Under the pieces are notes generated by a model that was not told the origin of the DNA, made no database searches, and saw only the letters and a list, made by a program, of their open reading frames with translations. Source: Sphingobium scionense (GTDB lineage: Bacteria; Pseudomonadota; Alphaproteobacteria; Sphingomonadales; Sphingomonadaceae). Taken from it: 64,000 nt of DNA. Shown one piece after another: positions 52,933 to 61,254 of this stretch; within the stretch, counting starts at the first letter, position 1; each line of letters opens with the position of its first letter. Position numbers and translations under genes: made by a program. Where the stretch lies: contig NZ_JACIEU010000011.1 in the NCBI RefSeq assembly GCF_014197035.1, forward strand, positions 62,001 through 126,000, read 5' to 3'.

Positions 52933-53430
52933 ATGCAAACGGTCTCATTTCAAGCCACACCAGAAGACTTGCTCGGAGCCTATAGGCTCAATTTCCGAGT
53001 GACACTCAAGTCAAAACGGGTGATCCGAGCCTATGTTGGTGGGGGTGCAACACTTGCCGCGATGGCGATGGCAGCTGCTTGGCAATGGGATATTGTTTCC
53101 GTTCCAATTGCCGCTGCAATTGGTCTTGGGTACTGGATTGCGTTCCTTTCATTGATATTTTTTTCGGCCTATCTGCGGCTTCCTTGCCAAGTCAGACGCA
53201 TCTTCGGTCAACAGAAGTCCTTGCACGACAATACTACTGTAGAATGGTCGGAAAGTGGCGTCTCGTTTACTTCATCCCGTGGCCATTCTCAGTTCTCATG
53301 GTCAGATTTCGTGAAAATCGTGAAGGGGCAGGACACCATTATCCTTCGTCAAAGCGATGCCCTCATGAATTTTATCCCCAGCCGGGCGCTGTCACAGGAG
53401 CAATTAGATTCGTTTCCGGTGACGGTGTGA
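52933..53430 (+). CDS. YcxB-like membrane protein
   Basis: A 165-residue protein (MQTVSFQATPEDLLGAYRLN) with two membrane segments near residues 35-80 and a C-terminal beta domain SESGVSFTSSRGHSQFSWSD and IILRQSDALMNFIPSRALSQ, the pattern of the YcxB-like C-terminal domain. Function is unknown. Base composition is visibly lower in GC than its neighbours, suggesting horizontal acquisition. A clear ribosome site is lacking; a TTG at 52927 is an alternative start. Confidence 0.65.
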   Translation: MQTVSFQATPEDLLGAYRLNFRVTLKSKRVIRAYVGGGATLAAMAMAAAWQWDIVSVPIAAAIGLGYWIAFLSLIFFSAYLRLPCQVRRIFGQQKSLHDNTTVEWSESGVSFTSSRGHSQFSWSDFVKIVKGQDTIILRQSDALMNFIPSRALSQEQLDSFPVTV

Positions 53431-53796
53431 ACCGCTTACTGCTCAGATAGCATCCAAGCTCAGGTCTGCTTTCTTGTATTGGTTGCCTGAAAGCAGACGA
53501 TCCGCAATCCACCCAACTCCGCCATCCCGGCCTTTGGGCGAGCACCGGACTTGTCCACGCGGCCTGGTCAATGTCCCAAACAGAAAAAGCGTCCCGCCTT
53601 TGCCCCGGAAGGCGGGACGGGACGCTCCATCGGTCGCAGGCCGCCCCGTGATAACCATGCGCGGGCCGCGTCCGACGAACCAACGGCATGGGAGCGATAC
53701 CGTTCCGGCGTTGATCGCGGGCCTGGCGCGACCTGCCGCAAAGCCTGGCCCATTCGGGTAGCCGCCCGACTTCGTATTGCCGGGAGGCATTGCGGC
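53431..53796. other. Gene-free stretch with terminator
   Basis: The 366 bases between the YcxB-like gene and the first small secreted protein gene hold no supported reading frame. The only structure I see is the minus-strand terminator at 53583-53619. Confidence 0.5.
53583..53619 (-). terminator. Rho-independent terminator for the tandem small-protein genes
   Basis: On the minus strand CGTCCCGCCTT pairs with AAGGCGGGACG (53609-53619 with 53590-53600, 11 bp) and is followed by CTTTTTCTG. It lies 177 bases downstream of the second small secreted protein gene. Confidence 0.75.
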
Positions 53797-54045
53797 TCAG
53801 CGCCGGGCAAGCTGGACAGCCGGCTTGCGGTTGATGGCCAGACCAGCTTCAGCCCAGTCCTGCTTGCTGCGGCAATCGACGCGCGGCACCAGTGTGCCGG
53901 GCTGCACTTCGCGGAAGCAATAGCGGTCGGTCTTTTCTTCGTAGCGAACGGTAGCGTTGCCGAATTTGCCTGCCGGCTGAGCAAAGGCGGGCGCGGCGGC
54001 GACGGTCATGGCGGCAGCGGCGGCGATGATGGCGATGGTCTTCAT
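53797..54045 (-). CDS. Small secreted protein, tandem copy A
   Basis: An 82-residue protein with signal peptide MKTIAIIAAAAAMTVAAAPA, cleavage after AFAQ. The mature 59 residues include two cysteines (DRYCFREVQP and RVDCRSKQDW) likely joined by a disulfide, and a conserved KQDWAEAGL. GGAAGGAA precedes the start. It differs from copy B by three residues (Gly/Ser, Asn/Ser, Arg/Gln). Similar small periplasmic proteins are common in sphingomonads; function unknown. Confidence 0.75.
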   Translation of the reverse strand: MKTIAIIAAAAAMTVAAAPAFAQPAGKFGNATVRYEEKTDRYCFREVQPGTLVPRVDCRSKQDWAEAGLAINRKPAVQLARR

Positions 54046-54090
54046 CGGTAAATTCCTTCCCTGATCTTGCTTGATCGAACGCGCAGTATC

Positions 54091-54339
54091 TCAGCGCTGG
54101 GCAAGCTGGACGGCTGGCTTGCGGCTGATGGCCAGACCGGCTTCAGCCCAGTCCTGCTTGCTGCGGCAATCGACGCGCGGCACCAGCGTGCTGGGCTGCA
54201 CTTCGCGGAAGCAATAGCGGTCGGTCTTTTCTTCGTAACGGACAGTGGCGTTGCCGAACTTGCCTGCCGGCTGGGCGAAGGCGGGCGCGGCGGCGACGGT
54301 CATGGCGGCAGCGGCGGCGATGATGGCGATGGTCTTCAT
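54091..54339 (-). CDS. Small secreted protein, tandem copy B
   Basis: An 82-residue protein, almost identical to the copy 294 bases downstream, including the ribosome site GGAAGGAA and signal peptide. The mature protein keeps both cysteines and the EEKTDRYCFREVQ core. Substitutions are Ser for Gly in QPSTLVP, Ser for Asn in AISRKP, and Gln for Arg at the end. It is the first gene of the pair and probably shares a promoter in the AT-rich region 54346-54600. Confidence 0.75.
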   Translation of the reverse strand: MKTIAIIAAAAAMTVAAAPAFAQPAGKFGNATVRYEEKTDRYCFREVQPSTLVPRVDCRSKQDWAEAGLAISRKPAVQLAQR

Positions 54340-54620
54340 GTGTAAATTCCTTCCCTGAAATCTCGATCCATGACCCCGATCGGGTCATGCCAGGAGCATT
54401 GCAGGGGTCGTGCCAATTTGCCGAAAGCCCGGAAAATTGGCCCCATCGTCACGCATTTCATATTAATCTCATGAAAATTACACCAATAGTCGGTGCCATA
54501 TTATTATATTTGGTATTTCATTCACACATCCACTCAACCCACCTTCGCCACGCATCAGCAAAGCTTTATTGTCAATCAAATGAGTAGTGATAATATCGCT
54601 CCATAGATTTGGAGGTGCAG

Positions 54621-55271
54621 ATGACGATTCACGCCCAGTCGCATGACCAGACCCCCACCATCCTGACCGTTCCCGGCCTGATGAACAGCGGCCCGGATCA
54701 TTGGCAAAGCCTTTGGGAACAGGCGCTTCCCGATTGCCATCGGGTCGAACTGGGCAGTTGGGACGTGCCCCATCGCAACGCCTGGATCACCAATCTGGGC
54801 CATGCCATCGCCCAGGTCGACGGCCCCGTAATTCTTGCCGCACACAGCCTTGGCTGTCATGCGGTCGCCTGGTGGGCAGCGTTCGAAACCGGACAATTGC
54901 GGGACAAGGTGGCCGGCGCCCTGCTGGTCGCCCCACCCGAAGTGGACAGCGGCGCGGTCGATCGCCGGCTGGTCGGCTTTGGCCCCACGCCCAAGGACTT
55001 GCTCCCCTTTCCCTCGATCGTCGTCGCCAGCCGCAACGATCCCTATATCGATTTTGCCAGCGCCCGGCGGCTCGCCCAATTCTGGGGCAGCCAGTTCGCC
55101 GACGCAGGCGAGAGCGGCCATATCAACGCGGCGTCGGATCTGGGCGAATGGAGTTTCGGCCAGTTCCTGCTCAATCGCCTGACCGATCGGACAGCGCCGA
55201 CCGACCTTGCCGCCGTCCGCAGCGAAGAGGCCCGGCGCAGCGCCGAAATGTCGATCCGCTACGGCTTCTGA
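54621..55271 (+). CDS. RBBP9/YdeN-type alpha/beta hydrolase
   Basis: A 216-residue protein from the ATG at 54621, five bases after GGAGG. Family motifs: TVPGLMNSGPDHWQSLWEQ, nucleophile Ser in AAHSLGCHAVAWW, Asp in SRNDPYIDF and His in ESGHINAASDLGEW. These are serine hydrolases of unknown physiological substrate. It stands alone on the plus strand, 246 bases before the AstD-like gene. Confidence 0.85.
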   Translation: MTIHAQSHDQTPTILTVPGLMNSGPDHWQSLWEQALPDCHRVELGSWDVPHRNAWITNLGHAIAQVDGPVILAAHSLGCHAVAWWAAFETGQLRDKVAGALLVAPPEVDSGAVDRRLVGFGPTPKDLLPFPSIVVASRNDPYIDFASARRLAQFWGSQFADAGESGHINAASDLGEWSFGQFLLNRLTDRTAPTDLAAVRSEEARRSAEMSIRYGF

Positions 55272-55517
55272 GCGCCGTTTACAGGCGGCAGCGCTGTCCT
55301 ATTCGGCAGCGGGATGCTACAGGATCGATCCGGCATGGGCGCCCATCCCGGCCGGATCGACCCGGCATCATAAAATTTCCAACTTCGGTTCTTAAATGTC
55401 GAAATCTGCGGGAAATATGGGAAGTTAAGCGGAACATTTCCTATGGGCCGAACGTAGACGGGCGCCCTCCACACCGCGCTCTTCCTTCGTTAACCATTTT
55501 CGGCCATATCCTGCACC

Positions 55518-56951
55518 ATGCCCGCCTCGCTGACGTCCCATGAACCCGCGACCGGCGCCCTGCTGTGGCAGGGCGAAAGCGGCGACGTGGACGATATCGT
55601 CGCCCGCGCCCGTACCGCCTGGCCGCGCTGGGCCGCCCAGCCGGTCGCCTTCCGCATCGAAACGTTGCGCCGCTTCGTCAATGTCGTGCGCGCCCATGAG
55701 GAGGCACTGGCCGACCTGATCGCGCGGGAAACCGGCAAGCCGTTATGGGACGCCCGGACCGAGGTGACGGCGGTGATGGCCAAGATCGACACGTCGGTCG
55801 CCGCCTATTCCGAACGCACCGGCCAGCGCCGGCTGGAGGCCAATCTGGGCGCCCGCCAGTCGGTGCGGCACAAGCCGCATGGCGTGATGGCAGTGCTTGG
55901 CCCCTATAATTTTCCGGCCCACCTGCCCAACGGCCACATCATCCCGGCATTGCTGGCGGGCAATGCCGTCATCTTCAAGCCATCGGAAAAGACGCCGGCC
56001 GTGGGCGAGATGCTGGTGCGCTTCTATCATGAGGCGGGCGTCCCGACCGATGCCGTCCAGTTGCTGCTCGGCGGCGCGGAGGAAGGCAAGGCGCTCGCCG
56101 CCCATGCCGATGTCGCGGGCATATTGTTCACCGGATCGGCCCAGACCGGCATCGCCATCAACCGCCAGTTCGCCACCCAGCCGGGCAAGATCCTGGCGCT
56201 CGAAATGGGCGGCAACAATCCGCTGGTGGTGTGGGACACGCCGGAGATCGGCGCCGCCGCCGCGCTGGTCATCCAGTCCGCCTTCCTGTCGAGCGGCCAG
56301 CGCTGCACCGCGGCCAGCCGGCTGATCGTCCGCGACGCCATGGCCGACGCCCTGATCGCGGAGGTCAAGAAGCTCGCCGACCGGCTGATCGTCGATCATC
56401 CCCATGCCGATCCGCAGCCCTATATGGGGCCGGTCATCGACAATCCGACCGCCGATGGCCTGACCGAAAGCTTCCTCTATCTGATGAGCCATGGCGGCCG
56501 GCCGATCAAGCATATGGTCCGCCCGCAAAAGGGCCTGCCCTTCCTGACGCCCGCGATCATCGACGTGACCGCGATGAAGGAACGGCCCGATGTCGAACTG
56601 TTCGGCCCGCTGCTTCAGGTCGTGCGCGTGCCGGATTTCGAAACCGCCATCGCCGAAGCCAATAGCAGCCGCTACGGCCTGTCCGCCGCGCTGGTCGGCG
56701 GCAATCCCGAACATTATGCGCAATTCTGGGGCAATGTCCGCGCCGGCGTCATCAACTGGAACCGGCCCACCAACGGCGCATCGGGCACCGCGCCGTTCGG
56801 CGGCGTCGGCGTGTCCGGCAACCACCGCCCCAGCGCCTATTATGCGGCCGACTATTGCGCCTATCCGGTCGCATCGGCCGAAATCGAACAGCCCCGCGCC
56901 ACCATCGGCATCGGCCTCAAGGATATCGACGTCAGCGCCATGGGTGATTGA
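55518..56951 (+). CDS. astD: N-succinylglutamate 5-semialdehyde dehydrogenase-like ALDH
   Basis: A 477-residue aldehyde dehydrogenase. VLGPYNFPAHLPNGHIIPAL and FKPSEKTPAVGE are AstD-type cofactor motifs, LEMGGNNPLVVWD has the general base Glu, and the catalytic Cys is in SSGQRCTAASRL. The normal reaction is step four of the arginine succinyltransferase pathway. No astA, astB or astE neighbours are present in this window, so it is an isolated copy here. Oxidation of another semialdehyde cannot be excluded. Confidence 0.82.
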   Translation: MPASLTSHEPATGALLWQGESGDVDDIVARARTAWPRWAAQPVAFRIETLRRFVNVVRAHEEALADLIARETGKPLWDARTEVTAVMAKIDTSVAAYSERTGQRRLEANLGARQSVRHKPHGVMAVLGPYNFPAHLPNGHIIPALLAGNAVIFKPSEKTPAVGEMLVRFYHEAGVPTDAVQLLLGGAEEGKALAAHADVAGILFTGSAQTGIAINRQFATQPGKILALEMGGNNPLVVWDTPEIGAAAALVIQSAFLSSGQRCTAASRLIVRDAMADALIAEVKKLADRLIVDHPHADPQPYMGPVIDNPTADGLTESFLYLMSHGGRPIKHMVRPQKGLPFLTPAIIDVTAMKERPDVELFGPLLQVVRVPDFETAIAEANSSRYGLSAALVGGNPEHYAQFWGNVRAGVINWNRPTNGASGTAPFGGVGVSGNHRPSAYYAADYCAYPVASAEIEQPRATIGIGLKDIDVSAMGD

Positions 56952-57039
56952 CAACCCGGCTACTGGACAAAACATTTCCTAAGCCCCTCCATATCCATTC
57001 TGAATTGAACTCCGCCCGCCCTTTCGCCATGTGGCGAGC

Positions 57040-57828
57040 ATGGCTGACATTGCACCTGCTACCGTCCACCTGGTGGGCGCGGGACCGGGCGACCCGGAAC
57101 TGCTGACCATCAAGGCCGTGCGCCTGATCCGCGACGCGCGCCTGATCGTGCATGACGGGCTGGTGTCCGACGATATATTGGCGCTGGCCGGGCCGCAGAC
57201 CGAACTGGTGTCGGTCGCCAAGCAGCGCAGCCGCCACTCCATGCCGCAGGAGGCGATCAACGCCCTGCTGGTCCGCTTCGCCCTGGCTGGTGAGCCGGTC
57301 GTCCGCCTGAAGGGCGGCGATCCCTTTATCTTCGGCCGTGGTGGCGAGGAAGTCGACGCCTGCCGCGCTGCCGGCGTCCCGGTCGAGGTCGTGCCGGGGA
57401 TCAGCGCCGCGATCGGTGCCGCCGCCCAGGCGCAACTGCCGCTGACCCATCGCGAAGCGTCGAGCGCGGTCAGCTTCGTCGCCGGCCAGTGCAAGGGTCT
57501 TGCCGATCAGAACTGGTCCGGCCTTGCGGGAAAAGGCCGCACGCTCGTCATCTATATGGGCGTCGCGACCGCCGCCGACATTGCCGACAAGCTGATCGCC
57601 GACGGCGTGTCGCCGGCAATCCCGGTCGCGGTGCTGGAAAATGGCACGCGCGCCAATATGCGCAGCCTGCGCACCCTGCTCGCCGATCTGGGCGACATGG
57701 TGGTGCGTGAAGAAGTCAAAAGCCCGGCCCTGATCGTGGTCGGCGACGTGGCAGCCCATGCCCTGGCACATGATGTGCTGGCGGACTGGGCGGCAAAAGG
57801 GGAGAATATTTCGGAGATGCGTTCGTGA
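57040..57828 (+). CDS. cobA: Uroporphyrinogen-III C-methyltransferase (SUMT)
   Basis: A 262-residue protein starting MADIAPATVHLVGAGPGDPE. Motifs: VGAGPGDPELLTIKA, VRLKGGDPFIFGRGGEE and VVPGISAAIGAAAQAQLPLTH, the SAM methyltransferase signature of SUMT. It makes precorrin-2 for siroheme, the cofactor of the sulfite reductase encoded two genes downstream. A GTG nine bases upstream (57031) is a second start option. It heads the sulfate assimilation operon; its stop overlaps the next start (GTGA). Confidence 0.93.
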   Translation: MADIAPATVHLVGAGPGDPELLTIKAVRLIRDARLIVHDGLVSDDILALAGPQTELVSVAKQRSRHSMPQEAINALLVRFALAGEPVVRLKGGDPFIFGRGGEEVDACRAAGVPVEVVPGISAAIGAAAQAQLPLTHREASSAVSFVAGQCKGLADQNWSGLAGKGRTLVIYMGVATAADIADKLIADGVSPAIPVAVLENGTRANMRSLRTLLADLGDMVVREEVKSPALIVVGDVAAHALAHDVLADWAAKGENISEMRS

Positions 57829-58121
57829 AGATCCTGACGGGCAATGATCTGGTGACCGGCGATGTCATCTGGTGGGCCGGCGATGGCTGGTCGCGCCAGG
57901 TCGGCGACAGCGCCGATGTCGGCGAACAGGGCGACGACCTCGTCCGCACCGAGGAAGCGGCGCTGCGCGTCGTCGGCGCCTATGTGATCGACGCGACCGT
58001 CACGGACGAGGGCGTGCGCCCGGCCCATATCAAGGACCGCATCCGCGCCCTTGGCCCGACCGTGCGTCCCGACCTCAATTTGAAACCGAATGACGCCGAC
58101 GCCGGCAACTGGGTGATCTGA
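57825..58121 (+). CDS. DUF2849-family protein
   Basis: A 98-residue protein from GTG at 57825. MKILTGNDLVTGDVIWWAGD and HIKDRIRALGPTVRPDLNL are the family signature. DUF2849 genes lie almost always between SUMT and sulfite reductase genes in alphaproteobacteria. The function is unknown; a role in assembling or supplying sulfite reductase is an inference from linkage. Confidence 0.85.
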   Translation: MKILTGNDLVTGDVIWWAGDGWSRQVGDSADVGEQGDDLVRTEEAALRVVGAYVIDATVTDEGVRPAHIKDRIRALGPTVRPDLNLKPNDADAGNWVI

Positions 58122-58122
58122 C

Positions 58123-59754
58123 ATGTATCGCTACGACAGCTATGACCAGTCCATCGTCGACGCCCGCGTCGATGAATTTCGCGATCAGGTGCAGCGCCGC
58201 CTGACCGGCGCGCTGACCGAGGATCAGTTCAAGCCGCTGCGGCTGATGAACGGCCTCTATCTCCAGCTTCACGCCTATATGCTGCGCGTCGCCATTCCCT
58301 ATGGCACGCTCAGCGGCAAACAGATGCGCAAGCTGGGCGAAATCGCGGCGAAATATGACAAGGGCTATGGCCACTTCACCACGCGCCAGAACCTGCAATA
58401 TAACTGGATCAAGCTGGCCGATGCGCCTGACATCCTCGCCGAACTGGCGAGCGTGGAGATGCATGCCATCCAGACCAGCGGCAACTGCATCCGCAACATC
58501 AGTTCGGACCAATATGCCGGCGTCAGCGCCGACGAGGTGGCGGACCCCCGCCCCTGGGCCGAACTGCTGCGCCAATGGTCGAGCTTCCACCCGGAATTCA
58601 CCTATCTGCCGCGCAAGTTCAAGATTTGCGTGATCGCCAGCGACGATGATCGCGCGGCGATGAAGCTCCACGATATCGGCCTTAAGCTGGTGTCGAAGGA
58701 TGGTGTGATCGGCGCCGAAGTCTATGCCGGCGGCGGCATGGGCCGCACCCCGATGGTCGCGCCGCAGATCAGGGATTTCGTGGCCGAAGAGGAGATCGTC
58801 TCCTATCTGGAAGCCTGCCTGCGCGTCTATAATCGCTACGGCCGCCGCGACAACAAATATAAGGCGCGGATCAAGATCCTGGTGCACGAGATCGGCGTCG
58901 AGGAATATAAGCGTCAGGTCGAGGAAGAGTTTGCGCATATGCGCGAACTGGGCCTCAACCCGCCGACCGAAGAACTGGACCGCATCCGCGCCTTCTTCGC
59001 CAATCCGGCCTATGACACGGGCCTGAGCGAAGACATCGACCGTGCCGATCCGGCCTTCGCGCTATGGGTCGACCGTCAGGTCGCAGCGCACAAGGCGCCG
59101 GGCTATGCGATCGTCAATATCAGCCTGAAGCCGCTGACCGGCATCCCCGGCGACGCGTCGGCCGAGCAGATCGAACTGGTCGCGTCGTTGGCCGAGCAAT
59201 ATTCGCTCGACGAACTGCGCGTCACCCATGCGCAGAACCTGGTCCTGCCGCATGTGAAGAAGGCCGACCTGCCCGCTATCTGGCAGCAGTTGGAGGAAGC
59301 GGGTCTGGCCGAGGCCAATCTTGACCTTATCACCGACATCATCGCCTGCCCTGGCCTCGATTATTGCGCGCTCGCCAATGCGCGTTCGATCCCGCTGGCG
59401 CAGAAGATCGCGCAGCGCTTTGCCGCAGCCGAGCGTCAGGCGGAACTGGGCGAGCTGAAGCTCAAGATTTCGGGCTGCATCAACGCCTGCGGCCACCATC
59501 ATGCCGGCCATATCGGCATTTTGGGCGTGGACCGTAAGGGCGTGGAGAATTTCCAGCTTCTCCTCGGCGGATCGGGCGCAGAGGATGCTTCGCTCGGCCA
59601 GATCACCGGCCCCGGCTTCTCCGAGGACGGCGTGGTCGACGCGATCGAGAAGGTCACGGACATCTATCTCGCCGAACGCACCGACGGGGAGCGTTTCCTC
59701 GACACTTATCGCCGCATCGGCATGAAGCCCTTCAAGGAGGCGATCTATGGTTGA
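58123..59754 (+). CDS. cysI: Sulfite reductase hemoprotein (siroheme, 4Fe-4S)
   Basis: A 543-residue nitrite/sulfite reductase. The 4Fe-4S/siroheme ligands are in ACPGLDYCALANARS and SGCINACGHHHAGHIGI, the four-cysteine motif of the family; FTTRQNLQYNWIKL and TSGNCIRNISSDQYAG bind siroheme and substrate. It reduces sulfite to sulfide. No flavoprotein subunit (CysJ) is nearby, so a ferredoxin or other donor is likely. The gene ends just before a palindromic repeat. Confidence 0.92.
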   Translation: MYRYDSYDQSIVDARVDEFRDQVQRRLTGALTEDQFKPLRLMNGLYLQLHAYMLRVAIPYGTLSGKQMRKLGEIAAKYDKGYGHFTTRQNLQYNWIKLADAPDILAELASVEMHAIQTSGNCIRNISSDQYAGVSADEVADPRPWAELLRQWSSFHPEFTYLPRKFKICVIASDDDRAAMKLHDIGLKLVSKDGVIGAEVYAGGGMGRTPMVAPQIRDFVAEEEIVSYLEACLRVYNRYGRRDNKYKARIKILVHEIGVEEYKRQVEEEFAHMRELGLNPPTEELDRIRAFFANPAYDTGLSEDIDRADPAFALWVDRQVAAHKAPGYAIVNISLKPLTGIPGDASAEQIELVASLAEQYSLDELRVTHAQNLVLPHVKKADLPAIWQQLEEAGLAEANLDLITDIIACPGLDYCALANARSIPLAQKIAQRFAAAERQAELGELKLKISGCINACGHHHAGHIGILGVDRKGVENFQLLLGGSGAEDASLGQITGPGFSEDGVVDAIEKVTDIYLAERTDGERFLDTYRRIGMKPFKEAIYG

Positions 59755-59767
59755 GTGCAAACAACAA

Positions 59768-59887
59768 CCGTTCGCCCTGAGCCTGTCGAAGGGCTCCACC
59801 GAACGTAGTGAGGTGTCTTCGCTCCGCTCAGTTCAAGCGAGGCACGTGACTCGCTTGAAGGGCTTCGACTTCGCTCAGCCCGAACGG
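59768..59887. repeat. Composite palindromic repeat between cysI and the DUF934 gene
   Basis: The left arm CCGTTCGCCCTGAGCCTGTC at 59768-59787 recurs inverted as GCTCAGCCCGAACGG ending at 59887. Inside is a perfect 10-bp hairpin, TTCAAGCGAG at 59832-59841 with CTCGCTTGAA at 59850-59859. The sequence CGCCCTGAGCCTGTCGAAGG is a familiar dispersed repeat of sphingomonads. Confidence 0.8.
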
Positions 59888-59897
59888 AATTTTTAAT

Positions 59898-60338
59898 ATG
59901 GTTGAATTTCTCTCGTTCCGCGACGGTGAATCCGGCCAGGAACCGGCCGTCACGGTCGAATCCTTCACCGGGCAGTCCAACGCCACCGCCGTCCGTATCG
60001 AGCCGGGCGAAGATGCGCGCGAACTGCTGCCCCACCTCGATCGCCTCTCGCTGGTCGAGGTGAATTTCCCGGCCTATGGTGACGGGCGCGGCTATTCGGC
60101 CGCCCGTATCCTGCGGGAATCAGGCTATCAGGGCGAATTGCGCGCCGTGGGCGACGTGCTGGTCGACCAGATCAACGCCATGCGCCGCTGCGGCTTCGAC
60201 AGTTTCCACCCCGCCAAGGCCCTGGATGACGCCGCCGTGGAGCGTGCGCTCACCCGCTATGCCGACGTCTATCAGAAGACGATCGATGGCCGTCAGCCCG
60301 TCTGGGCGAAACGGCATCCGGAGAAAATTGATGGCTGA
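59898..60338 (+). CDS. DUF934-family protein of sulfate assimilation
   Basis: A 146-residue protein. The text LVEVNFPAYGDGRGYSAARI, LRESGYQGELRAVGDVLVDQ and RRCGFDSFHPAK is typical of DUF934, a family almost always found between cysI and cysH and thought to support sulfite reduction. It overlaps cysH by eight bases. The ribosome-binding region is within the repeat-derived AT-rich tail ATTTTTAAT, so the repeat might affect its expression. Confidence 0.88.
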   Translation: MVEFLSFRDGESGQEPAVTVESFTGQSNATAVRIEPGEDARELLPHLDRLSLVEVNFPAYGDGRGYSAARILRESGYQGELRAVGDVLVDQINAMRRCGFDSFHPAKALDDAAVERALTRYADVYQKTIDGRQPVWAKRHPEKIDG

Positions 60339-61116
60339 ACCTGCCCGCCAGATCGATGTGATCGATGCCCGTCCCCTCTTTACCCAGGGGCAAGCCGACG
60401 CGCTTAACGCGCGTTTCGAGGGCGTCGATACGCTGACCATGCTCAAGACCGTGTTTGCGGAAGGCCTCGCCGGCAATGTCGGTGTCGTCTCTTCCTTCGG
60501 CACGGAAAGCGCGGTGCTGCTCGATCTGGTGGCCAAGGCCGACAAGGCCATCCCGGTAATCTTCGTCGATACGCAAAAGATGTTCGCCGAGACGCTCAAT
60601 TATCGCGACACGCTGGTTGCGCGGCTGGGCTTCACCAACAGCAGCGTGGTCGCGCCCGATGCGGCGGTGCTGGCCAAGAAGGATGAGACCGGCCTGCGCT
60701 GGTCCTATGATCCCGACGGCTGCTGCGAAATCCGCAAGGTCGAGCCGATGAAGCGCGCCAAGGCAAGCCTGGACGCCTGGATTTCGGGCCGTAAGGCGTT
60801 CCAGTCGGTGACGCGCCAGAACCTGCCGCGCTTCGAGGTCGAGGACGGCCGGCTCAAGATCAATCCGCTGGGCGACTGGACCAAAACCGATCTGGAAGCC
60901 TATTTCGAGGCCGAACAATTGCCCCGCCACCCGCTGGAGGCGCAGGGCTATCTGTCGATCGGCTGCGAGCCCTGCACGTCCAAGGTTCTGCCGGGCGAAG
61001 ATCCCCGCGCCGGTCGCTGGCGTGGCTGGGACAAGGTGGAATGCGGCATCCATTCGCCGATTTCGCCTATTCCCGTCATCGATCCCGAAGACCCGGCAAA
61101 CCTGCCTGCCTTCTGA
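60331..61116 (+). CDS. cysH: Assimilatory adenylylsulfate (APS) reductase, 4Fe-4S type
   Basis: A 261-residue protein from the ATG at 60331. It has the CC...CxxC cluster motif, DGCCEIRKVEPM and IGCEPCTSKV, that marks APS-using, 4Fe-4S-containing reductases rather than the E. coli PAPS type, and a P-loop-like VVSSFGTESAVLL. Thioredoxin-dependent reduction of APS to sulfite feeds the upstream CysI. A C-terminal cysteine peptide in ECGI is replaced by VECGIHSP here. It ends the operon. Confidence 0.9.
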   Translation: MAEPARQIDVIDARPLFTQGQADALNARFEGVDTLTMLKTVFAEGLAGNVGVVSSFGTESAVLLDLVAKADKAIPVIFVDTQKMFAETLNYRDTLVARLGFTNSSVVAPDAAVLAKKDETGLRWSYDPDGCCEIRKVEPMKRAKASLDAWISGRKAFQSVTRQNLPRFEVEDGRLKINPLGDWTKTDLEAYFEAEQLPRHPLEAQGYLSIGCEPCTSKVLPGEDPRAGRWRGWDKVECGIHSPISPIPVIDPEDPANLPAF

Positions 61117-61254
61117 TCGGACCGGGCGCCCTGCGGGGCGACCGGCCCTATCTTATTGTAACATTGCGTAACAAGCGCGGGCGCGCGCTGGACCTGTCGT
61201 GTCAGCAGCGCAATACACTCCCCCCTTTCCCACGGGACTTAAGGGAGTCGCTCC

